DNA of 64,000 bases from CAYUZU01 sp964448675 (lineage in GTDB: Bacteria; Planctomycetota; Phycisphaerae; UBA1845; Fen-1342), in NCBI GenBank assembly GCA_964448675.1, contig CAYUZU010000019.1, positions 1 through 64,000 of the forward strand. Reading direction: 5' to 3'. The notes beneath the pieces were generated by a model. That model made no database searches, had not been told where the DNA came from, and worked only from the letters and a program-made list of their open reading frames with translations. Positions 17,208 through 27,371 of the stretch are shown piece by piece. Both the position numbers and the translations under genes were made by a program. Position 1 is the stretch's first letter, and every line of letters starts with the position of its first letter.

Positions 17208-19352
17208 ATGTCTTCAAACTCGCGGCGCGCCTGCGCAAACGTCATCCTGATTCTGTTAACCGCATCTTGTGTGCTGGCCGCCGTGCCACGTCTGATCAGC
17301 TACCAGGGCCGGCTCGATGGCGGCGGCGACGGCCCAGTCGATCTGACTGTGCGGTTCTACGACAGTGAGTTCGGCGGCAATCTGCTGTTTGAGGAAACGC
17401 ATGTCGGCGTACCGCGGTCGCAGGGGCTGTTCACGATCCAGATCGGCAGCGAGACGGCCGGTGGCGTGCCGAACGCAGCGCTGAATGCGCCGGGGGTCTG
17501 GCTGGCCATGGCCGTCAATGGCGGCGCTGAACTTACCCCACGCACGCAGCTCATCATGGTGCCCTACGCCGCGAAGGCAGAAGCAGCCGAGGGGCTGGTC
17601 GTGCCGGGGACGTTTGATGAGGCGGTGCACGTTGGCGCCGACGCTCATGTCGGCGTCGGCGCGACGGCCAGCCCGTCGGCGCGACTTCACGTCGGTGCAG
17701 TGCTGGGGGCTGATCTCTGGGACACGGTGAATGTCCGTGCAAGCTCTACGCCGCTGACGGAGGATGGCACACTGTATCTTGATTCACTGATTGCCGAGTT
17801 CAAGAACGTGCCGATCGCTGCGGGCGTCCGCGACGACGGGTATCGAGTCGGTCTGCGTGCCGAAACGTACTGCAATGCGGCGACCTTCGAGGGAACGTTG
17901 GCTACCCAATACGGCCTCTGGTCGCGGGTGGGCACCTATGGGAGTGCAACGGGAACGGTCGAGCGCGCTGTCGCTGCGCGGCTCGAGACGCTCGATTCAG
18001 GTGGACCCATTCTGGACTCTTACGGCGTGTATCAGACGGGTGCCGATACGAAGAACTACTTCGAGGGTGCGATCGGCATCGGTGATACAACACCCGATGC
18101 AACGTTGGATGTTGTCGGCGATGTTGCTGTAGGCTCGCGGCTCGCCATGACGCCGACGACTTTCGGGTACAGCAGCGGTTGGAAGGTGCTCGTGCTCGGC
18201 TCTGCTGGGACGGAGTACACGCAGGATGCCGTGACACTTTCGTTGGGCTATGACCCATCGAACAACCCAAGCGGGAGTTTCATCGGCGACGGGCGCGAAA
18301 TCCTGGTACGCAATCATATGAGGTTCGTGCAGCCGAGTGAAACGGATGATGGGTTCCTCCGGACGCTGACCCTTCATAACGGCAACGTGGGCATCGGCAC
18401 GACGAGCCCCGGTGAGGAGCTCACCGTCGGCGGGGATGGCACGGCCGCGACGCGCGTCCACATCTTCACCCCGGGGGCGAATGACCCGAATGCGGCGGCT
18501 GACTTTGTTGACCTGTCGTTCGGCATCGGCCCGCATCATGTGCATAACACGCAGCTCGGCATCATCCGAGCCACTGCCGAAAGCGACGCCCCCGAGCCAC
18601 TGGAGGGCAGCCTCGCATTCTATGTCAATGGCGGTCCAAACATGAGTCGGGCCATGACGATCACGTCTGCTTCGATGGTCGGGATTGGAACCTCCGCACC
18701 GAGCAGCATGCTGGAAGTCGCGGGCACCGTCACGGCGAACGCGTTCGTCGGCGATGGCTCGGGCCTGACGAATCTGCCGGTCACGGGCGGGCTGTGGAGC
18801 GAGAACGGCGACGACATCTACTACACTGCGGGCAAGGTTGGCATCGGCACGTCCACACCCGCCACGCAATTCGAGGTCGCCGGCACCGGCCGCTTCACTG
18901 TGCTGGAGGTCAACGGCGGGGCCGACCTGGCGGAGCCGTTCCCCGTTACCCCGGATGCTGACGCGCCGGCGATTGAACCGGGCATGGTCATGGTCATCGA
19001 CCCGGAGAACGCCGGACAGCTTCGGCCAGCAACCACGGCGTATGACTGCAAGGTTGCGGGCGTGATCAGCGGGGCCAAGGATCTTCCGCCCGGTATGATC
19101 ATGCAGGCGCAGCAGCACGACCTGGCGCGCGGCAATCACCCTGTGGCCCTTACCGGCCGGGTATGGTGCTGGTGTGATGCAAACGTAGGTGGTGCGATTC
19201 GGCCTGGCGACATGCTCACGACCTCTGAGACGCCCGGACACGCCATGCGGGCCACGGATCGAGAGCGGGCCTTCGGCAGCGTCATCGGCAAGGCGATGAC
19301 GTCGCTCGAGAGTGGGCGCGGGCTGGTGCTTGTGTTGGTTTCACTGCAATAG
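17208..19352 (+). CDS. Secreted stalk/tail-fibre-like protein with GIGT repeats
   Basis: The ATG at 17208 follows AGGGAG. After a signal peptide (ILILLTASCVLAAVP) comes LISYQGRLDGGG..VDLTVRFYDSE, a start seen in many exported proteins of this kind. The middle contains repeated GIGTxxP and IGDTTPDATLDVVGD motifs, the trimeric head or tail-fibre type repeat. The C-terminal ~140 residues (NGGADLAEPFPV ... AGVISGAKDLPPG ... LTGRVWCWCDANVGGAIRPGDMLTTS) resemble a fibre-tip domain known from other surface proteins. It probably trimerises at the cell surface. It is the first of four consecutive genes for exported proteins. Confidence 0.75.
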   Translation: MSSNSRRACANVILILLTASCVLAAVPRLISYQGRLDGGGDGPVDLTVRFYDSEFGGNLLFEETHVGVPRSQGLFTIQIGSETAGGVPNAALNAPGVWLAMAVNGGAELTPRTQLIMVPYAAKAEAAEGLVVPGTFDEAVHVGADAHVGVGATASPSARLHVGAVLGADLWDTVNVRASSTPLTEDGTLYLDSLIAEFKNVPIAAGVRDDGYRVGLRAETYCNAATFEGTLATQYGLWSRVGTYGSATGTVERAVAARLETLDSGGPILDSYGVYQTGADTKNYFEGAIGIGDTTPDATLDVVGDVAVGSRLAMTPTTFGYSSGWKVLVLGSAGTEYTQDAVTLSLGYDPSNNPSGSFIGDGREILVRNHMRFVQPSETDDGFLRTLTLHNGNVGIGTTSPGEELTVGGDGTAATRVHIFTPGANDPNAAADFVDLSFGIGPHHVHNTQLGIIRATAESDAPEPLEGSLAFYVNGGPNMSRAMTITSASMVGIGTSAPSSMLEVAGTVTANAFVGDGSGLTNLPVTGGLWSENGDDIYYTAGKVGIGTSTPATQFEVAGTGRFTVLEVNGGADLAEPFPVTPDADAPAIEPGMVMVIDPENAGQLRPATTAYDCKVAGVISGAKDLPPGMIMQAQQHDLARGNHPVALTGRVWCWCDANVGGAIRPGDMLTTSETPGHAMRATDRERAFGSVIGKAMTSLESGRGLVLVLVSLQ

Positions 19353-19373
19353 ACAACGAGAGGGAGTGAGCCA

Positions 19374-22300
19374 ATGCGAACACGAAAGGAAAGGCCATCG
19401 TTATGCGCTAGAACACGCTTGCTGCGTGTCACATTCCTGGTGGCCGGCGCCATGCTTGCCATGCTAAGTTTGCTGGTGGTTATCGAGCCGGTGCAGGCGG
19501 TGAACAGCGCTCGGGTAGAGTCGTCGGATGTATGGCCGCAGCGCCCAACAAGTGCCGTCGATTCCCTTGTCGCTTTACCGGCCGAGCCAGAAACCACTGA
19601 TCAGACGCTGGCCGGGGAGAGACCTCCTGTCCGAACCGCGTACACGACGGATGCGCTGCGTATGTCCCCCGCAACGGGCATGGAACCGCGACCCACACCG
19701 GGACACCGCATAGTGAGCGATGAGCAGTCTGCCGGTGACAGATCGCGCCAGACAGCTGCGCGTTTGAATGAGATTGCTGCGGCTGTGGATGCCGAGACGC
19801 AGGCGCTAACCGAAACGGCCTTCGAGGAGATACCCGTCCGGCCGCCGCTCGGAAACCCGGCTGGTGAGAATCCGCCGCAGTTGCCTGGCGGTTACCTGGT
19901 CAGTTACGATCCGGCAACCGGCCGCGAAACTTGGTACGAGAGTGTTGACGCGGTCCGTATGGCTGGACAAGCCCACGGCGCCGTTGCTGCTTGGCTACCG
20001 GAAGGTGTGCCGCTGGTCGACGATCCTGAATGGGATCCTGGACGCGGCTTCACAGGACTGGATCTCGTCGCCGACACGACAGCCTGGCCGTACCGCGCCA
20101 CCTGTAAGATCTTCCTGCACATATCCGATGGCCAGGCGAAGGAAGCGACCGGTGTCCTGATTGACGCCAAGACCATCCTGACAGCGGGCCACGTTGTGAA
20201 CGCTCCGGGCGGCCTCAGTTGGAGCACGATCGACCGGGTCATCCCGGCGTACAACAATGGCGCGACCCCGTTTACTGAGACTGGTGCATACCAGCTCTAT
20301 TCATGGACGGCGTGGACCGACGGCGACGATTATGACCACGACATGGGCGTGATCGTCCTCCATGAGCCGCTGGGCGCCCTTACCGGTTGGCTCGGGTACG
20401 GCTCCAATGCGGACTGCGGCTTCTTCACAGGCGACACCTTCTATTCGCCCGGCTATCCCTACGTTGATGCGCCGTACAACGGCTGCTGCATGTACGAGCG
20501 ATATGGTAGTTTTGATTGGTGCGATGAGAGGTTGTGTTTCTCTAATGACCCCTTCCATGGCCTGAGTGGCAGCGGCGCGCGCCATTCGAATGACGTAGTG
20601 TATGCGATCAATGCCAGCGGCGGCATCGGTTACGGTTCATGCTACACGTGGCTGACGTCGAGCAAGTTTACGGACATAGGCGACATCATCGCGGCGCATA
20701 CGCCGTCGAGCGTCGACTTGATTCCATTGGATACGGATATTGCTCCGGGCGTCGTCGCGGCGGGTGATACGCTCGACAGCATGAGCTTCGTTGCTCACAA
20801 CTACTCCAGTGCTTCGTGGTCGGGAACCGTTTCGTTCGACATTCGGCTTTCGTATAATGACGTCATCTCGGACGTCGACCTCTTGCTCTCCAGTCGGTCC
20901 TTTACCTACGACTTCGGGCCTAAGAACGGTGTGCGGGTCGACGTGTACCCGCCTAGCATTCCGGCCTCGGTGGCGGTTGGTGACTACTACGTCGGCGTGA
21001 TCCTGAATATCGCCGACCACGACATGGGTAACAACGCCACGAACTTCGCCCAGGCCGCACCGCTGACGGTAATCTGCCCGACGCCGGCGTTACCGACTGG
21101 GGTTGCAGCCTCCGACGGCACCTACACCGATCGGATTCACGTCAGTTGGAATCCCGTGCTGGACGCCTACGGCTACGAGGTGTGGCGTAACAGTGCGGAT
21201 GACACGTCGACGGCGGTCTTCCTAGGCTGGACGCCAGGCACAGTTATTGACGATGTATCGGCTGCTCCCGATACGACCTACTGGTACTGGGTTCGAACAA
21301 GCAACGAGTGTGGTAGCGTAAGCGTCTTCAGCACACCCGATACTGGCTGGCGCACGGCATGCGTGGCGTGTCCGCCCGAGGCGATTGACGAGGGCGAGCC
21401 GGATTGCCATGAGGACTATGTCGACGTCACCAACGGCGGCTGCAATTCCGATCCGCCCGTGTTCTCGCCGATTGCGTGCGGCCAGACCATTTGCGGCACC
21501 GCCGGTACCTACCTGTCCGGCGGCGAGACGTATCGCGATACGGACTGGTTTGAGGTCACGTTGGATGAACTCACGCTGGTGACTTGGTCGGTAACGGCCG
21601 ACTTCCCCGTCGTTGCGGGCATCGTGGACAATGGCGGCGTTGCCGATTGTAATGACGTGAGCGCATTCCTTGTTTACGACAGCGCCGGCACCTGTCAAGA
21701 GGCGGCAGTGACGTACGCGCTCCCGCCAGGCACCTGGTGGCTCTGGGTCGGGCCGGAACCGTACGCTGATGTACCGTGTGGCTCGAGCTATGTGGCCGCG
21801 TTGAGCTGTGCAGAGTGCACGGTTGCTTGCCCGCCCGGGGCCTTGGACGAGGGCGAGCCCGCCTGTTACGATGACTATGTTGACATGGTGAACGGCGGGT
21901 GCAACTCAGCCCCCCCGGTATTCACGTCACTTCCACTCGGCACGACAGTGTGCGGCACTTCCGGGATCTTCACATGTGGCGAGTCCCAATGCCGCGACAC
22001 GGATTGGTACCAGATCACGACGACGGAGCTTTCCCTCGTAACGTGGACGGTCGAGGCCAGCTTTCCGGTCGTCGCGGGAATCGTCAATAATAGCGGCGTC
22101 GCGGACTGTGGTGTCGTGGATGGGTTCCTCACGTCCGCCGTCGGTCCGGCCTGCGAGCCGACGGAGGTGAGTGTCACGCTCCCCGCCGGCACTTGGTGGC
22201 TCTGGGTCGGGCCGGACTGGGAAGCGAGCGTGGCATGTGGCGCGGCATACGTCGCCACGGCAACCAGCGAGCCGTGTGACGTCACCTGTCCACCGGAGAG

Positions 22301-23675
22301 CACGCCGGAGGGCGAGCCCAACTGTTACGATAACTACGTGGACCAGACCAACGGTGGCTGCAACGTGGACCCGCCAGTCTTCGGGAGCATCGGTTGCGGC
22401 GAGACGATCTGTGGCACGGCTGGGACGTACCTGGTGGAAGATCCCAACAGCCCGGGCACGTACCTTGACCGGCGTGATACCGACTGGTACGCGCTCGATC
22501 TGGTCGAGCCGACAGAGATTACGTACACGGTCGAAGCCGAGTTCCCCGTGCTGATGGGCATCATCGGCAACGGCGGTATTGCAAACTGCGAGAACTATGC
22601 TGGCTGGCTAGAGTACCGCACTTCGTCGGGCTGCACGCCTGCAGTCATCAGGCGCGTGCTGCCGCCGGGTACGTGGTGGTTGTATGTCGCCCCAAGCTCG
22701 TTCAGTGGTGTGGCCTGCGGGTCCCTGTACATCGCCGGTGTTTCTTGTCTCCCTAGTCAGGACTGCAATCACAATGCCATCCGCGATGAATGCGACGTGA
22801 GCTGTGCAGGTGACTGTGCTGACAACCCTGACTGCGGTCAAAGTGCAGATTGTCAGCCGGACGGTGTCCCGGACGAGTGCCAGTTGGGCAGCATGCGCTA
22901 CTTGCTTGATGATGGCGTTGCCCACAGCGACCTCGGATTCGGTGCAACCACCGACATCGTGTGCTTGGTACAGCATTTCGTCGAGCCGGACGCGCCCGGC
23001 ATAACATCGGTCTCGGTTTCGTGGGGGAGTGTTGCGGCGAATACTCCCGTGACATTGTTCGTATGGAGCGACCCGGATCAGGACGGTATGCCTCACGATG
23101 CGGCCGTACTTGCACAGACGCAGGGCGTCGTCAGCCAACCCGACCGAAACGCCTTTTCCACCTACAGCTTTTATCCGCCGGTCGATCCAGGACCAGCGGG
23201 AACAAGCTTCTTCATTGGCTATATGATCCAAACCGACGAGTATCCGATTGCCATCGATGAAACGGCACCCGCTATGGGGCGCAACTGGCTGCTGGGCGAC
23301 GGCAATCTTATGGTGGATCCGGCCGATCTTGGCAATCCTGGCTACACGTTGCCGCTGACGCTGCTGGAAGATGTGGGCTTTCCGTCTAATCTCCTCGTTC
23401 GGGCCACAGACGGGTCGCACGACTGTAACCTCAATGGTGTCCCCGACAACTGCGAGGGCGATCCGTACGCGGTTTTCGTGGACGCCGCATTCGCCGGCCC
23501 GTGTGAGTTCGGGACCGCTGAAGCGCCATTTAATACAGTCAACGAGGGCAACGACGCAGCGGCCGCCGGCGGCGCGCTCATCATCATCCAGGGTGGCCTG
23601 TATCCAGAGTCGGTGACATTCACGAAGTCACTGCGGCTCGAGAGTGGTGGCGGCCTGGTGCGTATCGAGCCCTGA
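19374..23675 (+). CDS. Secreted trypsin-like serine protease with CARDB/Fn3 and Cys-rich repeats
   Basis: The 1433-residue protein has a signal anchor, a ~230-residue propeptide-like region, then an S1-type protease: His273 in LTAGHVV, Asp323 in DHDMGVIVL and Ser398 in GLSGSG. The triad is complete. Next come a CARDB-like domain (~440-560), an Fn3-like domain (~570-660) and three repeats of ~150 residues starting CPPxAxDEGEPxCxxDYVD..NGGCN, each with a CGTxGxY and a VAGIVxNxGVADC motif. The C-terminus has DCNxNxxxDxC calcium-type repeats and a final ~70-residue module (CEFGTAEAPFNTVNEGNDAA) also present at the end of the next gene. It starts 21 bp after the previous stop, with GAGGGAG upstream. 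Confidence 0.82.
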   Translation: MRTRKERPSLCARTRLLRVTFLVAGAMLAMLSLLVVIEPVQAVNSARVESSDVWPQRPTSAVDSLVALPAEPETTDQTLAGERPPVRTAYTTDALRMSPATGMEPRPTPGHRIVSDEQSAGDRSRQTAARLNEIAAAVDAETQALTETAFEEIPVRPPLGNPAGENPPQLPGGYLVSYDPATGRETWYESVDAVRMAGQAHGAVAAWLPEGVPLVDDPEWDPGRGFTGLDLVADTTAWPYRATCKIFLHISDGQAKEATGVLIDAKTILTAGHVVNAPGGLSWSTIDRVIPAYNNGATPFTETGAYQLYSWTAWTDGDDYDHDMGVIVLHEPLGALTGWLGYGSNADCGFFTGDTFYSPGYPYVDAPYNGCCMYERYGSFDWCDERLCFSNDPFHGLSGSGARHSNDVVYAINASGGIGYGSCYTWLTSSKFTDIGDIIAAHTPSSVDLIPLDTDIAPGVVAAGDTLDSMSFVAHNYSSASWSGTVSFDIRLSYNDVISDVDLLLSSRSFTYDFGPKNGVRVDVYPPSIPASVAVGDYYVGVILNIADHDMGNNATNFAQAAPLTVICPTPALPTGVAASDGTYTDRIHVSWNPVLDAYGYEVWRNSADDTSTAVFLGWTPGTVIDDVSAAPDTTYWYWVRTSNECGSVSVFSTPDTGWRTACVACPPEAIDEGEPDCHEDYVDVTNGGCNSDPPVFSPIACGQTICGTAGTYLSGGETYRDTDWFEVTLDELTLVTWSVTADFPVVAGIVDNGGVADCNDVSAFLVYDSAGTCQEAAVTYALPPGTWWLWVGPEPYADVPCGSSYVAALSCAECTVACPPGALDEGEPACYDDYVDMVNGGCNSAPPVFTSLPLGTTVCGTSGIFTCGESQCRDTDWYQITTTELSLVTWTVEASFPVVAGIVNNSGVADCGVVDGFLTSAVGPACEPTEVSVTLPAGTWWLWVGPDWEASVACGAAYVATATSEPCDVTCPPESTPEGEPNCYDNYVDQTNGGCNVDPPVFGSIGCGETICGTAGTYLVEDPNSPGTYLDRRDTDWYALDLVEPTEITYTVEAEFPVLMGIIGNGGIANCENYAGWLEYRTSSGCTPAVIRRVLPPGTWWLYVAPSSFSGVACGSLYIAGVSCLPSQDCNHNAIRDECDVSCAGDCADNPDCGQSADCQPDGVPDECQLGSMRYLLDDGVAHSDLGFGATTDIVCLVQHFVEPDAPGITSVSVSWGSVAANTPVTLFVWSDPDQDGMPHDAAVLAQTQGVVSQPDRNAFSTYSFYPPVDPGPAGTSFFIGYMIQTDEYPIAIDETAPAMGRNWLLGDGNLMVDPADLGNPGYTLPLTLLEDVGFPSNLLVRATDGSHDCNLNGVPDNCEGDPYAVFVDAAFAGPCEFGTAEAPFNTVNEGNDAAAAGGALIIIQGGLYPESVTFTKSLRLESGGGLVRIEP

Positions 23676-23730
23676 AGGACAGCGCGAGCAGGTACGCGAT
23701 GGAGCGACGAACAAAGCGACGGAGAAAGCG

Positions 23731-26382
23731 ATGAGCCAGTGGCGATTGTTCGTGATGATCGCGCTATTGCTCACGAACCTGCCGGGCGTAGAGGCCCGGG
23801 ACCACCAGGTTCTTGTCGATGGCCGCGCCACCGACGCGGTCTACGGTTATCCGCAGGCGCCGCTGGCCGTGCAGTTCATGTCGACCAGTGCGGCCGATTC
23901 GACCTTTGGCTGGCCGGAATGGACCAACGGTTCGGAACTCGACGCAGCTTACGGTGCGATCGTGGATGACACGCTGTACCTGGTCATCGCCGGTAACCTC
24001 CAGAGCAATGGCAATCACATCGAGCTGTTTCTCGACACGATTCCCGGCCAGGGCCAGAACCGACTGCTGGGTGTCAACCCGGACGTGGACTATGACGCGC
24101 TGAACCGTATGGGCTACTCCGACGGGAGTGATCCGGCCAACCTGCCCGCTGGCGCCGGCCTGAAGTTCGCCGCCGGCTTTGCGCCGGACTTCTACGTCAC
24201 GATGAGCATGTGGGGCCGGCCCGCGACGTTGTACGTGAGCTACGCGGAGTTGTACGTCGACTCCGATGTCCCCGGCGTCGGCTACTACGCCGGTGCAGGG
24301 CAGTCGGCCTGCGCTACGGCGGACGGACAGCTGGAAGGTGCACAAGAGGGAGCGCCGGCGATTCGGGCCGCGTTTGACAACAGCAATCGCGAGGGCGTTG
24401 ACTACGGGTACGAGGCAGATCCCATCGGCGGATGGGGCGTCGTCACCGGTATTGAGTTGGCGATTCCACTAGCCGCCCTTGGCGGCCCGACAGGACCGGT
24501 GCACGCCTGTGTGCTACTCAACGGCATCTCGCACGACTTCGTCTCCAACCAGGTCCTCACCAGCGTCTGGGGACCGTCCTACGAGGGGCCCGTCTTCGAT
24601 CTAATGGAGCCGCGCTTCGTCGACCTCTCCCAGACTGCCCATGCCCCATTCGTCGTACAACGTCTCAGCACCCCCGTCGGGGCGTGTTGCTACGGCGAGG
24701 CCTGCCAGGTACAGACCGCTGCGGCGTGTACGGATGCGGGTGGCGCGTACCTGGGCGACTTCGCGACGTGCGACGGCGCTGCTTGTATCGTGGGCCCCAA
24801 GGGGGCGTGCTGCGACTTCGATGGCGGCTGCAGCGTGAAGCGTATGGACGATTGCTACGAGGTGTATCTCGGAGACGGCACGGACTGCTCCGGCTGTCCC
24901 TGTGAGCCCGAGCACATTTGCTGTGTGGGTGACGGTATTTCGCTGAGGCTACCACCGCCGGAATGCGCTGCTGTCGGCGGGGTGTATGTCGGCAAGGCGC
25001 CCGAGTATCACGGCTCGTACTGCTACGTCCGACCTTGTTGCTTCAATGGCAGCACGACGAGCATGACGGTTTATGAATGTGAGATTCAGGGTGGCGTCGT
25101 GGGCTCCGAGCATTGCACCGTAGGAGCCTGTTGTGTGAGTGATCGCTGTGTACTCTGCTCTCGGAATGAATGCGAACAACATTGGGCCGGGGTCTATGAG
25201 GGCAACAATACGACCTGTGACGGGAATCCCTGTGACGCGGATCCGGCGACGCCGGTAATGGACGGCGTTCTGGATCCGCAATACGTGGGACCACTGGCCG
25301 TGCAGGATACGCAAACCGGCTTTGGTGATGCTACCGAAGGCCTGGTCGATGTGGCCTCGGGATCTGAACTGGACGCGGCGTATGCACTGATCACAGGCGA
25401 CTGGCTGAACCTGTTCCTGGCCGGGAATCTGGCCAGCAATGCCAACAAGCTCGACCTCTTCTTCGATACACGCCCCGGTGGTGATAATACGATCAGCGGC
25501 TTGACCTTTGACGACGACCCGCCTGGCTACATGAACGGGCTGACTTTCGACGATGGGTTCGAGTTTGATCACTTCCTCGCCGTCACGCTGACCGATCGCG
25601 TGCCGCCACGGCTGCACGCCACGCTGATCCGCCGGGGCGAATACGGCGAGTGGCTAATCACCTACCTGGGTGAGGGCCGCGCAGCCGATCTCAGTCGCGG
25701 GGGCACCATGGACTATCGTTGGCGACCACCCGACCCGAACGCGCACGTGCTGATCACCGTGGACAATAGCAACGTGCTAGGCGTTGCCGGCGGTGCTGGA
25801 CCGATTGGGCCGGACGAGGATCCGACGAGCGTTACGACGGGCGTGGAAATCGCCTTGCGATTGAGCCAACTCGGATACAGCGCAGGCGACATCAAGTGTT
25901 GTGCGTTTGTCAACGGCCTGCGGCATAACTACGTCTCGAATCAGGTCCTGGCGCCTCTGGGGGGACGTTCGAACCTTGCCTCGCCCGTGTCGATGATCGA
26001 CTTTGGCGATACGCCGGGAAACCAGTACTTCGTTATTCCTGGAACCAGTGAGGACTGCAACGGCAACGGCGTGCCCGATAGTGAAGACATCAGCAGCGGC
26101 ACCAGCGCGGATTGCAACGGCAACCAGGTGCCCGACGAGTGTGATTTGGATCCGACTTCGATCTTCGTCGATGCCGCATGGCTGGACCCGTGCGAACTCG
26201 GCATGCCGGAGTATCCGTTCAATACCGTCAGCGAGGCCAACGACGCGGCGGCGGTGGACGGCGCCGTGATCACCATTCAGGCCGGGGATTACTTGGAATC
26301 GGTCATTTTCACGAAATCGCTCCGCATCGAGGGGCAGAACGGCCTCGTGCGGATTACGCCAAGCGGCAAGGGAGGTGTTTAA
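23731..26382 (+). CDS. Secreted Cys-rich protein with duplicated N-terminal-type domain
   Basis: The ATG at 23731 is chosen because GGAG lies eight bases upstream and a signal peptide (FVMIALLLTNLPGVEA) starts there. Two copies of a ~200-residue domain (DGRATDAVYG..LAVQ and DGVLDPQYVGPLAVQ) each contain GSELDAAYxxIxxxxLxLxxAGNLxSN..xxLFxDT. Between them lie Cys-rich repeats beginning GACC or ICC, with paired Cys. Thrombospondin-type DCNGNGVPD repeats follow, and then a C-terminal module homologous to the end of the protease gene (CELGMPEYPFNTVSEANDAA). I recognise no enzymatic activity. The stop overlaps the start of the next gene. Confidence 0.75.
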   Translation: MSQWRLFVMIALLLTNLPGVEARDHQVLVDGRATDAVYGYPQAPLAVQFMSTSAADSTFGWPEWTNGSELDAAYGAIVDDTLYLVIAGNLQSNGNHIELFLDTIPGQGQNRLLGVNPDVDYDALNRMGYSDGSDPANLPAGAGLKFAAGFAPDFYVTMSMWGRPATLYVSYAELYVDSDVPGVGYYAGAGQSACATADGQLEGAQEGAPAIRAAFDNSNREGVDYGYEADPIGGWGVVTGIELAIPLAALGGPTGPVHACVLLNGISHDFVSNQVLTSVWGPSYEGPVFDLMEPRFVDLSQTAHAPFVVQRLSTPVGACCYGEACQVQTAAACTDAGGAYLGDFATCDGAACIVGPKGACCDFDGGCSVKRMDDCYEVYLGDGTDCSGCPCEPEHICCVGDGISLRLPPPECAAVGGVYVGKAPEYHGSYCYVRPCCFNGSTTSMTVYECEIQGGVVGSEHCTVGACCVSDRCVLCSRNECEQHWAGVYEGNNTTCDGNPCDADPATPVMDGVLDPQYVGPLAVQDTQTGFGDATEGLVDVASGSELDAAYALITGDWLNLFLAGNLASNANKLDLFFDTRPGGDNTISGLTFDDDPPGYMNGLTFDDGFEFDHFLAVTLTDRVPPRLHATLIRRGEYGEWLITYLGEGRAADLSRGGTMDYRWRPPDPNAHVLITVDNSNVLGVAGGAGPIGPDEDPTSVTTGVEIALRLSQLGYSAGDIKCCAFVNGLRHNYVSNQVLAPLGGRSNLASPVSMIDFGDTPGNQYFVIPGTSEDCNGNGVPDSEDISSGTSADCNGNQVPDECDLDPTSIFVDAAWLDPCELGMPEYPFNTVSEANDAAAVDGAVITIQAGDYLESVIFTKSLRIEGQNGLVRITPSGKGGV

Positions 26383-26915
26383 TGCGCAGACCAGCAACAA
26401 CGTCGACGACAATGCACAGAGCAGCAGTTGCGCGATACCGCGTGCTGGTGGGTTGCTTGGTGCGCTGGGCTCTGGTTGCACAGCTGTCACTCGTGGCCGC
26501 CGCGGTCGCCGGTGATTACGCGCTGGATTGGCACACGATTGACGCCGGCGGCATGCTGCAGGCCATAGACGGCACGTACACGCTGACGGGCACCGTGGGG
26601 CAGCCCGAGGCGACCGTCGCTCCCATGGCCGGCGGGGAGTTTACACTGACGGGCGGCTTCTGGCCCGGCGTGACGGTCGCACCGTCCGCGTGCCGAGGCG
26701 ACAGCAACTGCGACGGGACGATCAACTGGCGCGACATCGACTTCTTTGTCGCGGCCCAGAACGACAACATGTCGGCCTGGACCGCGTTGCACGTCAGCGT
26801 GTATGGGGTGCCGCCGGGGTGTCCATTCGAGAACAACGACGTCGACAGCAGCGGCTCGGTGACGTGGCGCGACATCGACCCGTTCGTAGAGCTGCAGAAT
26901 ACGACGTGCCCGTAA
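26382..26915 (+). CDS. Small secreted dockerin-type protein
   Basis: The 177-residue product starts with an Arg-rich N-terminus and a hydrophobic signal. A short domain follows (DWHTIDAGG ... GTYTLTGTVGQPE ... FTLTGGFWPG), common in planctomycete exported proteins. The C-terminal ~75 residues are a dockerin-like calcium module: CRGDSNCDGTINWRDIDFF and NNDVDSSGSVTWRDIDPF, ending in TTCP. The ATG overlaps the preceding stop (TAATG) with GGAGG upstream, so it is co-translated with the Cys-rich protein. A nearly identical C-terminal module ends the giant protein at 49303. Confidence 0.85.
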   Translation: MRRPATTSTTMHRAAVARYRVLVGCLVRWALVAQLSLVAAAVAGDYALDWHTIDAGGMLQAIDGTYTLTGTVGQPEATVAPMAGGEFTLTGGFWPGVTVAPSACRGDSNCDGTINWRDIDFFVAAQNDNMSAWTALHVSVYGVPPGCPFENNDVDSSGSVTWRDIDPFVELQNTTCP

Positions 26916-27174
26916 TACGGCACCACGGCGCGCGGGTCACGGGAGCAGGTCCGTAATGTCGGGACCTCGTCCAGTCGGTTCGGAGAGTGCGGGAAGACGT
27001 AGTCTGCGGCAGAGCCGTGGCCGCGTCGGAGATTGCGAATCATCGCCGCGCCGCGGGAGGCGCAACATGTCACCGTGGATGGTGTTGGTCAAGTCTGAAT
27101 GATGCGGGTTGATTGGATTGTAACACTTCACCCGTCTGCAAGTTTCTCTGAGATTTCTGCCGGATAGGCCTTGC

Positions 27175-27278
27175 GCTGGGAGCACGCCCAGCTCCCGGGC
27201 GATCCGCCGATACGACCAGCCCCGCTGGGCCAATGCGATAACTGCTTGCTGCTGTGCCATTTTGAGTCGATTCGCCAT
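27175..27278 (-). pseudogene. IS21-family IstA transposase, N-terminal fragment
   Basis: The first ~32 residues (ANRLKMAQQQAVIALAQRG..YRRIARELGV) match the helix-turn-helix start of IS21-type IstA. Homology stops abruptly after that. The frame continues to 26937 without similarity, and no integrase core (DDE) or IstB is present. It is a decayed insertion sequence. A second, C-terminal IstA remnant lies at 40440-40990 in the same orientation. Confidence 0.65.
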
Positions 27279-27285
27279 GCCGCGC

Positions 27286-27305
27286 CTCCCACGAAATCGT
27301 GGGAG
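27286..27305. repeat. Perfect inverted repeat upstream of the IS21 fragment
   Basis: CTCCCACGA, two bases, TCGTGGGAG forms a 9-bp perfect stem in the leader of the transposase remnant. It could be a regulatory hairpin or a rearrangement scar. Confidence 0.4.
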
Positions 27306-27336
27306 CGTACGCGGCAGCTCCGTGCTTGCTCAAAAC

Positions 27337-27371
27337 GGCCGGTTTTCAAGTGATTATCAGTGGCCGGTTTT
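27337..27371. repeat. IS21-type terminal direct repeats
   Basis: GGCCGGTTTT occurs at 27337-27346 and 27362-27371, 25 bp apart, upstream of the transposase start. Multiple short repeats of this kind mark IS21-family ends, so the element boundary is probably near 27400. Confidence 0.5.
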
